DNA of 64,000 bases. Source: CALZBJ01 sp945619025 (GTDB taxonomy: Bacteria; Pseudomonadota; Gammaproteobacteria; Cardiobacteriales; Wohlfahrtiimonadaceae). Of the stretch, positions 16,360 to 26,063 are shown piece by piece. The notes beneath the pieces were generated by a model. The model did not search any database. It worked only from the letters and a program-made list of their open reading frames with translations, and was not told where the DNA came from. The number at the start of each line of letters is the position of its first letter. Positions within the stretch are counted from its first letter, which is position 1. The stretch lies in NCBI GenBank assembly GCA_945619025.1, contig CALZBJ010000001.1, positions 186,001-250,000 of the forward strand, given 5' to 3'. Position numbers and translations under genes: made by a program.

Positions 16360-16659
16360 TTAATTTAATACCTGATCCATCTCACTCACTGCAGCGGTGA
16401 TCTCTTTTTCATCACGCACTGCCTTTCCATCGATCAGCAATTGCACGTCCAATCCAATTTTCCGACATGCAACAAAATAAGGCATCACATCGCCACGCTT
16501 CTCACCGGATTTTATGCAATAACTCGCCCCATCGAACAGATAGCGAAGTTGCTCTTTTTTAACATTATAGAGCGCCGCTAGTCTACGAAGAGCCGTCATT
16601 TGATTGATGGGAGGAATCAATTTCCCCTCAAAAATTACCTGATAACGTTTATCTGTCAT
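16360..16659 (-). CDS. Small conserved-looking protein of unknown function
   Basis: A 99-aa soluble protein. The pattern YQVIFEGKLIPP, then a helix (QMTALRRLAALYNVKKEQLRYLF), a basic turn (CIKSGEKRG) and a second helix with a final strand (GLDVQLLI) resembles a roughly 70-residue alpha/beta module that recurs at the N-termini of assorted proteobacterial membrane proteins; here it stands alone. That resemblance is from memory and unverified. It sits between bamE (15-nt gap) and kdsA (42-nt gap) on the same strand. No function can be assigned. Confidence 0.7.
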   Translation of the reverse strand: MTDKRYQVIFEGKLIPPINQMTALRRLAALYNVKKEQLRYLFDGASYCIKSGEKRGDVMPYFVACRKIGLDVQLLIDGKAVRDEKEITAAVSEMDQVLN

Positions 16660-16674
16660 ACCTATTCTCTCTTA

Positions 16675-17001
16675 TTATGAATCGAGATCTTCTTGATTCA
16701 CACTCACTACTCGACGATTTTTATCGAACTGAACCGCGATGCGATAATGTTCTAATTTTTCCCCGTCCGAACGATAATGTGCAAAGACATAATGCCATAC
16801 TGTATCATCAAAACTATCTTTAATCATAGGGGTACCAAGAATATGAAGCACTTCACGCTCACTCATTCCCGGCTTTACATTTTCAAGGCGCGATGCATCA
16901 ACATGGTTGCCCTGTAAAATATCAAACTGATGCATCCCAGGCATTTTAGCGCATCCCACTAAAAGTACGGCGAGGATTCCAATCATTCCGATTTTTTTCA
17001 T
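16675..17001 (-). CDS. bamE: Outer-membrane protein assembly factor BamE
   Basis: Small lipoprotein of the BAM complex that stabilises BamA-BamD. From the ATG at 17001 (Shine-Dalgarno GGAGATAAT) it is 108 aa with signal peptide and lipobox LVGC (Cys17). The mature domain shows the SmpA/OmlA signature: FDILQGNHVDASRLENVKPGM, REVLHILGTPMIKDSF, VWHYVF. An upstream in-frame start would reach into uup and lacks a signal-peptide-compatible N-terminus. It follows uup by 19 nt. Confidence 0.93.
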   Translation of the reverse strand: MKKIGMIGILAVLLVGCAKMPGMHQFDILQGNHVDASRLENVKPGMSEREVLHILGTPMIKDSFDDTVWHYVFAHYRSDGEKLEHYRIAVQFDKNRRVVSVNQEDLDS

Positions 17002-17020
17002 ATTATCTCCTGTGATATCG

Positions 17021-18970
17021 CTATCCAACACGACTCTCTAAATCTAACCAGCGCTCATATTTTTGTTCGAGCGTTTCGTTTAATTCTGTTAAATGATGCA
17101 GACGTTCTTGCTGATACGCATGCGATGTTTCGTAAAATTCGGCGGTCTGAACCTCATCAGTGACTGCTTCAATCTCGCTCTCTAAATTAGCGATAAGCTC
17201 CGGTAAGCTCTCAAGCTCGCGCACCTCATGATACGAGAGCTTTTTCCCTTGCGGTTTAGTGTCACTTTTCAAAGACTTAGGTTCATTCCCCGTTTGTGTC
17301 TCTGATTTTACTCTATTTTCAGTGCTCGATTCTGCTTTTTTTGGTTTCTCCGGGGCGGCTTGCAACGCTTTTTTATCCCGTGCATCGCGGTAAGCTTCCC
17401 AATCGCTATAACCGCCGATCGATTCGGTGATTTTACCCTCGCCCTCTAAAATAAGAAGCGATGTCACCACTTGATCGATAAACGCACGGTCATGAGAGAT
17501 TAACAGGAGCGTGCCATTAAATTGTAATAACAGATCCTCAAGCAGCTCGAGCGTCTCAATATCAAGATCATTCGTCGGCTCGTCCATTACCAAAAAGTTG
17601 CACGGCTTTGTGAAAAGTTTGGCAAGAAGCAGGCGATTTCGCTCACCGCCTGAAAGCGCATTGACGGGTGATCGAGCACGATCTGGAGAAAACATAAAAT
17701 CTTGAAGCCAGCCCATCACATGGCGTTTTTTACCATTAATCTCGATAAAATCACTGCCTTCACCAACATTTTCCAGCACCGTTTTATCAAGCTCTAAATC
17801 CGAACGAAGCTGATCAAAATAGGCCACTTCAAGTTGCGTGCCTAATTTCACCTCACCCTTATCTGGTGACAATTGACCAAGGAGCAGTTTAATCAGCGTC
17901 GATTTTCCTACACCATTCGGGCCAATAATTCCGATACGGTCACCGCGCATCACCGTTAAATTGAGCTGATCGACAATGGTTTTGCCACCAATTGCGTAAC
18001 TCATATCGGTCGCTTCAATCACTTTCGCGCCAGTCACGCCCGCCTCTTCAAAATGAAGCGTTGCCGTTCCCTGACGATTAACGCGCTCTGCCCGCTCTTC
18101 ACGCATTTTAAGAAGTGCCTGCACACGAGCTTCACTACGAGTTCTTCGGGCTTTCACCCCTTTTTTTATCCAAACTTCTTCACTTGCAAGCTTTTTATCA
18201 AAGGCACGGTTTTCTTGCTCTTCGTTATAAAGCTCAATCGCTTTGCGCTTGAGATATTCATCATAACTGCCAGGATATTCACTTAAATTACCGCGGTCAA
18301 GTTCCACAATTTTGGTCGCAATGCGTCCTAAAAAAGCTCGGTCATGGGAAACGAACAAAATCGCGCCTTGATGCACCTCAAGCAGGCGCTCTTCAAGCCA
18401 GCGAATCATCTCAATATCGAGATGGTTTGTCGGCTCATCAAGCAGAAGAAGGTCCGGCTTTGATACCAAGGCTTTCGCAAGAAGTGCCCTGCGAATCCAA
18501 CCACCAGATAACGTATTGAGACGGGTTTTTCCATCAAGTTCAAGGCGAGTTAAAATCTCATCGATGGCCTGATCGCTATTCCAGCCATTTAACTGATCGA
18601 GCTCTTGTTGCAAGATACCCAGCTGATTGAGCGCAGCATCTGTCGTCGCATCCTCTAACAGCGCGTAATAGGTTTTTAGTTTTTCACCGACAACGCCGAG
18701 CCCCTCGGACACAAGATTATATACCGTGCCCGTTAAGTCAGTGGGAATCTCTTGCTCAAGCGTGGCGATTTTTAAATTTTTATCAAAAATAAGACGACCA
18801 TCGTCCGACGTAATGCGTCCGCCCACCACTTTTAAAAGGGAGGATTTTCCTTCGCCATTTCGCCCAATAATCGCAATCCGATCGCCCCGCTCAATCGAGA
18901 GTGAAGCGCCGTTTAAAAGGGGCGTAGAGCCATAAGCTAAATGAATATTATGTAATTGGATTATTGACAT
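17021..18970 (-). CDS. uup: ABC-F family ATPase, Uup type
   Basis: Cytosolic tandem ATPase of 649 aa acting on ribosomes or branched DNA intermediates; no membrane segments. The first NBD has Walker A GRNGEGKSS and signature LSGGWIRR; the linker carries the basic ARRTRSEARVQAL stretch; the second NBD has GPNGVGKST, LSGGERNR and MDEPTNDLD. The C-terminal extension (about 535-649) has a Lys/Pro-rich segment and a coiled coil ending in LEQKYERWLDLE, typical of Uup rather than EttA. The Walker A variant with Glu in NBD1 is a minor oddity. Downstream of damX by 15 nt. Confidence 0.93.
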   Translation of the reverse strand: MSIIQLHNIHLAYGSTPLLNGASLSIERGDRIAIIGRNGEGKSSLLKVVGGRITSDDGRLIFDKNLKIATLEQEIPTDLTGTVYNLVSEGLGVVGEKLKTYYALLEDATTDAALNQLGILQQELDQLNGWNSDQAIDEILTRLELDGKTRLNTLSGGWIRRALLAKALVSKPDLLLLDEPTNHLDIEMIRWLEERLLEVHQGAILFVSHDRAFLGRIATKIVELDRGNLSEYPGSYDEYLKRKAIELYNEEQENRAFDKKLASEEVWIKKGVKARRTRSEARVQALLKMREERAERVNRQGTATLHFEEAGVTGAKVIEATDMSYAIGGKTIVDQLNLTVMRGDRIGIIGPNGVGKSTLIKLLLGQLSPDKGEVKLGTQLEVAYFDQLRSDLELDKTVLENVGEGSDFIEINGKKRHVMGWLQDFMFSPDRARSPVNALSGGERNRLLLAKLFTKPCNFLVMDEPTNDLDIETLELLEDLLLQFNGTLLLISHDRAFIDQVVTSLLILEGEGKITESIGGYSDWEAYRDARDKKALQAAPEKPKKAESSTENRVKSETQTGNEPKSLKSDTKPQGKKLSYHEVRELESLPELIANLESEIEAVTDEVQTAEFYETSHAYQQERLHHLTELNETLEQKYERWLDLESRVG

Positions 18971-18985
18971 CGTGTCTCTTTAAAA

Positions 18986-20455
18986 TTATTCACCAATTCG
19001 ATTGCCTGAGACAACCGATAAATTAAGGGCTTTCACACTGCTCGGCAGGCGATTAATCCCCGTTTTTGCTTGAGTTTCACTGCCGTATGGCCCGATCACC
19101 GCAACCCATCGATTGCCCACCTGTTTAATAATTGGTGCACCGGGAATCGTTCGGCCTTTCAAGTGATTTTCCACAGTTTGTTTACTGTTTCCTTCGGCAA
19201 GCTGTATATAGTATTTCGGATTAGTCGCTGGTTTTGTCACCGATTTTACTACTGTCTCTTTAACAGGTTTCATCTCAGCTTGTGCACGGTTTACCACTGA
19301 CTCGGCCGGTTTTCTCGCTTGCTTGTTCTCTTGATTAGCCTCTTCCCTTGCCGCCACTTTATCTGGAGAATGCCCTGCTTGAAAATCGCCTTTTATCGCC
19401 ACCACAATGGGGGCTTTCTTAACAAACTTTTCTTCACCCGATTCCGGTGCGCGATCGACTTTAATGGTCTCAATTTTTACCGGTAACATTGCAGGTGGAT
19501 TATTCGCTTCAGACCCAACGGTTTCTGCTGTAGCTACCTGATCAGTATTCCCGGCATTTCCAGTTTTTCCATTATTCCCCGCTAACTGCTGTGCGCGTGC
19601 TTTTGCATTGGGTTCATCGCCGTCCACAACCGAGCTCACCGTAACGCTGGCATCTTTTTCCTGCTGCGCCATCGCATCGGTAATTTCTGGCTCTTTAATC
19701 AGATAAAACCACGCCGTTCCCGCAATTAAAAGACCCAGCACAATCACCGACGCCATCACATTGCGCAATGTTAAAAATCGTTTTGGTTGCGGCGTAATTA
19801 ATTTAAGCACACGCCCCGGATAACCATACGAGAGCGAGTGAAGCCGATTTACTTCGGCATGGGTCAGCTCGTCATCCGTTTTCCCGAAAAAGGCATTGGC
19901 ATGATCAATGAGGCGCTTTAACTGCATCGCATTAACCGGCGATAACGTATAGTTTGTTGAACGATTTAAAATGCGCTTAATAAAGAGATCTTTCTGATGG
20001 ATATCCATAAACAGAAAGAGGAAAAAGTGGCGAGATTGCTCATTACAGGCGACACGCAGTTGATCGAGAAGTTTAAGTTCTGTGGCATTTAAATTCTCGG
20101 AAGCATCAATCAACAGGACGATTTTTTTACCTTCTGCAATGAGCGTTTGTAAAATCGATAAAACATCATCACGCAGAAAATTCAATTGCGTCATCTCATC
20201 GCCAAGCGAGCGGCGAAAGAGCGTTAAGACATCGGTCTCTTCACCATTAATCATGGTCAGCACAATCTCATCATTTTGACGTAGACGCTTACCCAGCTCG
20301 AGCATCATGCGGGTTTTTCCCGATCCCGATGCCCCATGCACACTGCAAAAATCATGCCGACCCGACATGATATTTTCATAAAGACGATCCAATACGCGTT
20401 GCGTCGGCATTAAATCGAGCCACGGCAAATCGCGCAGTAACGTTACTCTACTCAT
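18986..20455 (-). CDS. damX: DamX-like AAA ATPase with SPOR domain
   Basis: A 489-aa inner-membrane protein: an N-terminal AAA/GspA-like ATPase domain (Walker A GASGSGKT at 41-48, Walker B VLLIDASE), one transmembrane helix (about 227-250), a low-complexity periplasmic linker rich in Lys, Glu and Ala, and a C-terminal SPOR domain (about 408-485, KYYIQLAEGN...WVAVIGPYGSETQA) that binds denuded septal peptidoglycan. The order aroK-aroB-damX is the one found in enterics. Its start codon shares a base with the aroB stop, so the two are coupled. Confidence 0.88.
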   Translation of the reverse strand: MSRVTLLRDLPWLDLMPTQRVLDRLYENIMSGRHDFCSVHGASGSGKTRMMLELGKRLRQNDEIVLTMINGEETDVLTLFRRSLGDEMTQLNFLRDDVLSILQTLIAEGKKIVLLIDASENLNATELKLLDQLRVACNEQSRHFFLFLFMDIHQKDLFIKRILNRSTNYTLSPVNAMQLKRLIDHANAFFGKTDDELTHAEVNRLHSLSYGYPGRVLKLITPQPKRFLTLRNVMASVIVLGLLIAGTAWFYLIKEPEITDAMAQQEKDASVTVSSVVDGDEPNAKARAQQLAGNNGKTGNAGNTDQVATAETVGSEANNPPAMLPVKIETIKVDRAPESGEEKFVKKAPIVVAIKGDFQAGHSPDKVAAREEANQENKQARKPAESVVNRAQAEMKPVKETVVKSVTKPATNPKYYIQLAEGNSKQTVENHLKGRTIPGAPIIKQVGNRWVAVIGPYGSETQAKTGINRLPSSVKALNLSVVSGNRIGE

Positions 20456-21531
20456 TAAACCATTCCGTATTTGATTGCTGCTAAAATTAGACCTTCCTCT
20501 ATCGCATCAACTACCTCAGCCGATCCCATTGATTTTAGGAGAACAAAGCGAATTTTTTTATCACGATTTTTCTTATCAAGACGCATCGCGCTCATCATCG
20601 CATCAATCTCAATCGCGGTTTCTTGACGAATAGGTAAACCAAATTCATCAAGGAGTGACTCCAATCGAGCAAAATCCGCATGAGAAATAAAGCCTGCAAG
20701 CTCTGAGAGTTTCCCAGCCATTACCGTACCAATCGAGACCGCTTCACCGTGTAAAACACCTTGATATTTCATATTGCGCTCAATCGCGTGGCCAAACGTA
20801 TGCCCAAGATTAAGGAGCGCGCGAACGCCCTGCTCAGTTTCATCTTGATTGACCACATCCCGCTTAAAACTGCACGCACGGTAGATCATCTTAGAGACTA
20901 CCTCAAAATCAAGCGCTAAAATTTTCTCACGATTGGCTTCAAGCCAGATTAAAAAGTCATCGCTTAAGATAAAACCGTATTTTAATACTTCGGCTAAACC
21001 ACTTAAATACTCCCGTTTGGGGAGCGTTTTAAGAAGTGAGAGATCCATTAACACAGCGCTGGGTTGATAAAAACTGCCGATCATATTTTTCCCTAAAGGA
21101 TGATTGATCGCCGTTTTCCCACCTACAGAGCTATCGACTTGCGCTAGAAGCGTTGTCGGCACTTGAATAAAATCAATACCACGCTGATAGATACTTGCGG
21201 CAAAGCCCACAAGATCACCAATCACGCCACCGCCAAAAGCGATCAGCTGACTATTTCGGTTAAATTCAAGTGTAAGCAGCTCGGTTAAAATCGTATTGAG
21301 CGATTCAGCGCTTTTATAACGCTCACCATCGGGCAGAATCAACACGCACGAAGCATCTTGATCCACCAAATTTAAAATGGTCTCTTTATGATAACCGTAA
21401 ATCGTATCATTGGTGACCACTAAACGCTGTGATGGATTTAAAAAAGCGCTAATCTCTTCACGCTCCAATAAATTTTCAGCCATCAAAATGGGGTAAGAGC
21501 GCGCGCCTAAATCGATCGTTAATTTTTTCAT
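20455..21531 (-). CDS. aroB: 3-dehydroquinate synthase
   Basis: Cyclises DAHP to 3-dehydroquinate in the shikimate pathway; NAD+ and divalent-metal dependent. At 358 aa, motifs include LPDGERYKS, GGGVIGDLVGFAASIYQRGI, VPTTLLAQVDSSVGGKTAIN and the metal-site segments NLGHTFGHAIE and LHGEAVSIG. Its start overlaps the aroK stop by 4 nt and its stop overlaps damX, so the aroK-aroB-damX unit is tightly coupled. Confidence 0.97.
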   Translation of the reverse strand: MKKLTIDLGARSYPILMAENLLEREEISAFLNPSQRLVVTNDTIYGYHKETILNLVDQDASCVLILPDGERYKSAESLNTILTELLTLEFNRNSQLIAFGGGVIGDLVGFAASIYQRGIDFIQVPTTLLAQVDSSVGGKTAINHPLGKNMIGSFYQPSAVLMDLSLLKTLPKREYLSGLAEVLKYGFILSDDFLIWLEANREKILALDFEVVSKMIYRACSFKRDVVNQDETEQGVRALLNLGHTFGHAIERNMKYQGVLHGEAVSIGTVMAGKLSELAGFISHADFARLESLLDEFGLPIRQETAIEIDAMMSAMRLDKKNRDKKIRFVLLKSMGSAEVVDAIEEGLILAAIKYGMV

Positions 21532-22109
21532 CTGTTTATCTCAACTAACCAGTCAGGGTAAGGTCTATCATTGTTTACAATATGCTCTATGATACCATCA
21601 ACCACAACTTTCGGAGGCAGTTTATCTGAAAAGATCATATAATTTGCGCACTCACGATAAAGCGGATCGCGGATATTATAAAGCGTTTCTAAAACCTTTA
21701 GCGGATCCTCATTTTGCAACAGTGGACGATTGGTATCATACCGCACTCGATTAAATTGCTCTTGCGGTGACACATTTAGATAAATTACTTGTCCGCGCGC
21801 CTTTAAAAACTCACGATTCTCTTTAGTGACGACCGCTCCACCCCCGGTTGATAAAATCATCGGTGATAGTTGCGTAAGCTCATCGATCATCGCCGTTTCT
21901 CGCTTTCGAAAGCCGGCCTCCCCTTCTACATCAAAGATATGGGGAATCGTGACGCCTGAGCGTTCAACAATTGCTTCGTCGCTATCTTTAAACGCATAAT
22001 TTAATCGGCGCGCTAATAGCTTTCCAATGGTACTTTTTCCAGATCCCATTGGCCCTATCAAAAAAAAACTGCCTTCCAAATGGAAGACAGTTTGATCATC
22101 ATTATACAT
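21528..22109 (-). CDS. aroK: Shikimate kinase
   Basis: Phosphorylates shikimate with ATP. Walker A GPMGSGKST, the DSDEAIVERSG shikimate-binding segment, GFRKRE, the Walker B-like STGGGAV and the RPLL lid motif are all visible. The C-terminus (IEHIVNNDRPYPDWLVEINR) extends somewhat beyond the family norm. I use the ATG at 22109; a GTG directly before it (22112) is also in frame. It lies 8 nt after pilQ and overlaps aroB by 4 nt, the pilQ-aroK-aroB order shared with Pseudomonas and enterics. Confidence 0.95.
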   Translation of the reverse strand: MYNDDQTVFHLEGSFFLIGPMGSGKSTIGKLLARRLNYAFKDSDEAIVERSGVTIPHIFDVEGEAGFRKRETAMIDELTQLSPMILSTGGGAVVTKENREFLKARGQVIYLNVSPQEQFNRVRYDTNRPLLQNEDPLKVLETLYNIRDPLYRECANYMIFSDKLPPKVVVDGIIEHIVNNDRPYPDWLVEINR

Positions 22110-22117
22110 CACTTCGA

Positions 22118-24190
22118 TTAATACCCTTGAAGATCAATAATATTGGGTGTTACAAAGATTAGTAACTCAGCTTTACGATTGCTGTTCTCTTGACGTTTGA
22201 AGAGGTTTCCTAAGATCGGTAAATCACCGAAGAAAGGCACTTTACTATCAATCTTAGAGCTCTCTTGCTCATAGATACCACCGAGAACAATTGTCTCACC
22301 ATCAGAGACTAGCGCCTGAGTTTTTAACTCTTTCTTCGCGATGATCGGCTCACCGTTATTAGCATAACCAGATAACTCATCTTTAGTGATCAGAAGATCC
22401 ATAATGATTTTATTGTCAGGGGTAATTTGTGGCGTTACGTTAAGCTCCATAACCACTTCTTTAAACTCAACGTTACCGATACCATCGTTCCCTACAACGC
22501 TATATGAGATCTCAGAACCTTGCTTAATATACGCTGTTTGACGATCCGTTGTTAATACAACAGGCGACGCTAAAGTTTCACCTTTGTTATCGGTTTGCAT
22601 TGCGGAAAGCTCTAAACCTAAGTTTAGCTCTTTACCTAATACCATATATGCAAGTGACACATTAGGATTAGCAGCACCAAGACCAATGACATTACCGCTA
22701 GGTCCATCTTCTCCACCAAAGTTAAAACCACCATTTTTATCGCCAAGGTCTAAATTACCACCACCGCCATGTGAGCCACCACCACTACGTTGTTTCGTAT
22801 ATCGAGCACCCCAAACAACCCCTAAGTCGCGAGCAAAGTTATCAAATGCTGCTACGATTTGCGCCGAAATTTGTACTTGGCGTACAGGACGGTCAAGCTC
22901 TGCAATTAGGTCTTTGATGATTTTAATCTGACGATTGGTATCTTGGATAATGAGCATATTGGTACGACGGTCAACACTCACCGATCCGTGCTTTGATAAT
23001 CCCGCACCCACTGAGTCAACATTTTGCTGAGCACCCACACGAGTTGCGATTACTTGTGCTAAATCAGAAGCATCAGCGTAGTTAATTTGCACCAGCTCTG
23101 TTCTTAAGTTAACCCCTTCAAAACGGGTTAATTGATCTTGCGGAGCGATAAAAATCACATTTCCATCACGGGCTTGACCTAAACCTGAATAGAGAAGAAC
23201 CGTATCAAGCGCTTGGTCCCAAGGCACATTGGTAAGTTTAATGGTAATACGACTGTTAACGGTATCACTCACTACGATGTTCAATCCAGTGTAGTCCGCA
23301 ATAATTTGCAGCACCGCACGCACATCGATGTCTTGGAAGTTAATAGAGATAGGCTCACCTGACCATTGATCACGTTTAAGCGCACTGCCTTCATCAAGGC
23401 TTGCTACTTTTGCTTCAATTTTCGGAGATACCGTTAAACGATATTTGTTTCCATTAATTTGTTGCGCGGTATAGTCATAAGATGAATGCGTCATAATATC
23501 CACGTACGCACGCCCTGCAATATTAACCACTTCAACTGCTGATACCGGGGTTGCAAAATCCGTTACATCAATACGGCGATTTTGTGATGGATCCCAAGTA
23601 TGTCCGCCCACCATTAAGCGAATTTTATTGCGCTCTTCAACCACATTCACAGGTGTTTGACTACTTGGTAAAAAGACATCAATCACACCCGCACCTGCTG
23701 AGTTACGCATAAAGTTAATGTCATTTAATGGCGCAACGTTATCCACTTTTTGGTTTTGGTCAACAAGGTTATCCCAATTCGCTTTGGTCGATTTCGCTTT
23801 ATTGTTTAAATGAACGGTGACCACATTGTTTTTAGTTGACACAGTGTAGTCGGTTTTACCGCTTAAGTTCACCGTTGAACGAAGACGATTATTCATATAA
23901 ACGTTTTGAACATTATCGATTAAACGCGTATCAAGCACTCGGTTTTTAGCATTCTGATAAACGCCTTTTGCGTTAAAATCAAATACAAGCACATCGCGCT
24001 CTTTAATATAGTAATGGCTTGGCGCCGCTACTGACTGATCAAAGTAATATTTTAATGTTTGCGTTCCGTCTTGCAAATCAACGGCTTCAACGTTTTGAAG
24101 CGTCTGAGCAGACGCACTTAAAAACCCGCTTAACAGCAGTAAAACCGCACCGGTTTTTGTGATATTAGATGCATATCTTTTCAATAACAT
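22118..24190 (-). CDS. pilQ: Type IV pilus outer-membrane secretin PilQ
   Basis: Forms the outer-membrane ring through which the pilus passes. From the ATG at 24190 (GGAG 9 nt before; an upstream TTG is too close to it) the product is 690 aa with a signal peptide, two AMIN peptidoglycan-binding domains, an STN/N0 domain (ISINFQDIDVRAVLQIIADYTG), an N1 domain (GSVSVDRRTNMLIIQDT) and a secretin domain ending ELLIFVTPNIID. A Gly-rich insert (roughly 460-500) sits at the start of the secretin core. Last pil gene of pilMNOPQ. Confidence 0.96.
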   Translation of the reverse strand: MLLKRYASNITKTGAVLLLLSGFLSASAQTLQNVEAVDLQDGTQTLKYYFDQSVAAPSHYYIKERDVLVFDFNAKGVYQNAKNRVLDTRLIDNVQNVYMNNRLRSTVNLSGKTDYTVSTKNNVVTVHLNNKAKSTKANWDNLVDQNQKVDNVAPLNDINFMRNSAGAGVIDVFLPSSQTPVNVVEERNKIRLMVGGHTWDPSQNRRIDVTDFATPVSAVEVVNIAGRAYVDIMTHSSYDYTAQQINGNKYRLTVSPKIEAKVASLDEGSALKRDQWSGEPISINFQDIDVRAVLQIIADYTGLNIVVSDTVNSRITIKLTNVPWDQALDTVLLYSGLGQARDGNVIFIAPQDQLTRFEGVNLRTELVQINYADASDLAQVIATRVGAQQNVDSVGAGLSKHGSVSVDRRTNMLIIQDTNRQIKIIKDLIAELDRPVRQVQISAQIVAAFDNFARDLGVVWGARYTKQRSGGGSHGGGGNLDLGDKNGGFNFGGEDGPSGNVIGLGAANPNVSLAYMVLGKELNLGLELSAMQTDNKGETLASPVVLTTDRQTAYIKQGSEISYSVVGNDGIGNVEFKEVVMELNVTPQITPDNKIIMDLLITKDELSGYANNGEPIIAKKELKTQALVSDGETIVLGGIYEQESSKIDSKVPFFGDLPILGNLFKRQENSNRKAELLIFVTPNIIDLQGY

Positions 24191-24218
24191 AACCAACAGC
24201 TCCTAAATACAATAGCCT

Positions 24219-24809
24219 TTACTTAATCTCTAAATTAATAATTCGTTCTTTTGCTTCCCAACCCTCTTCGGTCTTATCTGAAGCAAATTTCTCTACAATT
24301 CGCACATATTGATCAGGAACAATCTGCACTACGCGTCCAAAATTTGTTCCCATATAATCACCAAGTCCAACGGTTTGTGTCGCCAGTGGATTTTCACCCA
24401 TCACCTTCACCAACACTTTTGGATTCTCGGTCGTTCCAATAGTTCCTATTAGAGTAAGCTCTTGTAAGGAGTACTGTTCTAATAAGCCAGGAATATAACC
24501 CTCTGGGCGCTCTGGATCCACATTCAGTGTATGCGTTCCATAGCTATCAGGCCCCCCTTTCGGATTTAAGATATCGCTTAACTCAGCCTCAATCTCAAAA
24601 GGATCTGGATATTCCTTTCCTTCATAGGGTCTTGAGAAATTTTCAATCTTCATCGGAATGATTGGCTCACGTTTGACCGTAAGATTCACTTGTTGTGACG
24701 CTTTTTGAAAGCGCTCATTAATTAATTCCTCTACATCGGGCTTGTCTGTATCAAAAAAACATCCCGTTAATAAGGCAGGTAGAGCCACTGCTATCAATAC
24801 TTTTTTCAT
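24219..24809 (-). CDS. pilP: Type IV pilus assembly lipoprotein PilP
   Basis: Inner-membrane lipoprotein linking PilMNO to the PilQ secretin. From the ATG at 24809 it has 196 aa with lipobox LTGC (Cys17) followed by a flexible linker and the PilP beta domain (LEQYSLQELTLIGTIG, ...GDYMGTNFGRVVQI). A GTG at 24821 could add four residues, but the ATG has better spacing from GAGGG. It lies 18 nt after pilO and 28 nt before pilQ. Confidence 0.94.
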   Translation of the reverse strand: MKKVLIAVALPALLTGCFFDTDKPDVEELINERFQKASQQVNLTVKREPIIPMKIENFSRPYEGKEYPDPFEIEAELSDILNPKGGPDSYGTHTLNVDPERPEGYIPGLLEQYSLQELTLIGTIGTTENPKVLVKVMGENPLATQTVGLGDYMGTNFGRVVQIVPDQYVRIVEKFASDKTEEGWEAKERIINLEIK

Positions 24810-24827
24810 ATCTTTTTTCACCCTCGA

Positions 24828-25487
24828 CTACTCTACGTATTTATAAGTAGAGATGGTCGCTGAAAAAGGGTAGCCTCCCCCTACTTGCTCACAGTTGACG
24901 CGATTAGACACACGAATATTGACACCTAAATTCCCAAAACTCACCTGACGATTATTTAATAGATCAGGATCGCTCATCGTAAATTCATCGAGCGTAATAA
25001 TCCGTTGTAAGTTAGATAGATTCGCAACAAAGTCACCAATGCGGTGATACGATGCACACCCTTCAATCAAAACGGGAATCTCTTCAACAAAGCCACTTTT
25101 ATGCTTTTTCATCGCAAGCGGGGTACGGCGTGTAAGATAGATATCATTTTCAGTTGCGTTACGATGAAGTTCCGCCATGAAGTTCGATGCTTCAACCGTC
25201 TCTGGCAACATCAATTTAATCTCATCAAGCGTTTTTTCCGCCTCTTCGATCGAACTCTCGTAGTGCTCAACTAATAGAGATGCGCGTTGACGACGTTCTA
25301 ACTCATCAAGCTTGCTCTCCTCATCACGGGCTAATTGCTCAAACTTTTCAGGATAAGCACTGTATGAATAGATCAATCCGAGCGCCGCAACTACCGCACT
25401 GATAATAAATACCACAACCACCACACCATAACGAATCGGCGCTTTTAGTTTTGCAAGGCCACTTAAGCTTAATATATCTTTATTCAC
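24828..25487 (-). CDS. pilO: Type IV pilus alignment protein PilO
   Basis: Bitopic inner-membrane protein of 219 aa that pairs with PilN. One transmembrane helix (about 19-42, YGVVVVVFIISAVVAALGLI), a coiled coil with many Glu/Arg residues (50-95), then a ferredoxin-like domain (MAELHRNATENDIYL, ...NLQRIITLDEFTMSD). Translation starts at GTG with a strong AAAGGAGT upstream. The stop lies 3 nt beyond the next gene boundary in the compact pil operon. Confidence 0.95.
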   Translation of the reverse strand: MNKDILSLSGLAKLKAPIRYGVVVVVFIISAVVAALGLIYSYSAYPEKFEQLARDEESKLDELERRQRASLLVEHYESSIEEAEKTLDEIKLMLPETVEASNFMAELHRNATENDIYLTRRTPLAMKKHKSGFVEEIPVLIEGCASYHRIGDFVANLSNLQRIITLDEFTMSDPDLLNNRQVSFGNLGVNIRVSNRVNCEQVGGGYPFSATISTYKYVE

Positions 25488-25490
25488 GGC

Positions 25491-26063
25491 TTACTCCTTT
25501 GACTCTGCTTTTTTACGTTTAACTTCGGGGTGAATTTTGATCCCAAACAGGGTCAATTTTGCATTTCCCACACGATGCTCTTGAGAGTAAGGAATTGGCG
25601 CAAGTCCAACCTCTGTTTCAAGACGCTCTGTAAATGAAATTAGACGCTCTTGAGACAACGCCGCCCCTACAAAAGAGATCTCCGTCGGTTTAAAGTCAAG
25701 AATGTGAATCGATACACCGCTCTCTTTTGACGACGCGAGTTGCTCTAATATAGTCACCATCTCAGCCCGTTGTGTATTAAGACCATTCAACACCTCAAGC
25801 TTATTCGATAGATCTTTAATCAGTGCCTCACGCTGTCTTAAGTTGGCAGCCGCTTGCGCATATTTAGGCTTATTCATCTCAGTTTCAATAGTGGTAACGC
25901 GATAGGTTTGGCTGTCATAATACATGCCAACCGCATACCACGCCGCAATCCCAATTAAAATCCCAAACAGTACCGCTACTGCGAGTGTTTTCTTTAAACG
26001 GTCTTCGCGTTCAAACTGAAGCGCTTCACGCCAAGGCAATAAGTTAATCCGAATATTATTCAT
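25491..26063 (-). CDS. pilN: Type IV pilus assembly protein PilN
   Basis: Bitopic protein of 190 aa with the short cytoplasmic N-terminus IRINLLPWREA that binds the groove of PilM, one transmembrane helix (about 25-45) and a periplasmic coiled coil plus ferredoxin-like domain. I place the start at the ATG overlapping the pilM stop (TAATG, 26063) because the NLLPWR motif must lie near the N-terminus; an ATG ten codons upstream lies inside pilM. AAGGAG precedes it. Confidence 0.95.
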   Translation of the reverse strand: MNNIRINLLPWREALQFEREDRLKKTLAVAVLFGILIGIAAWYAVGMYYDSQTYRVTTIETEMNKPKYAQAAANLRQREALIKDLSNKLEVLNGLNTQRAEMVTILEQLASSKESGVSIHILDFKPTEISFVGAALSQERLISFTERLETEVGLAPIPYSQEHRVGNAKLTLFGIKIHPEVKRKKAESKE

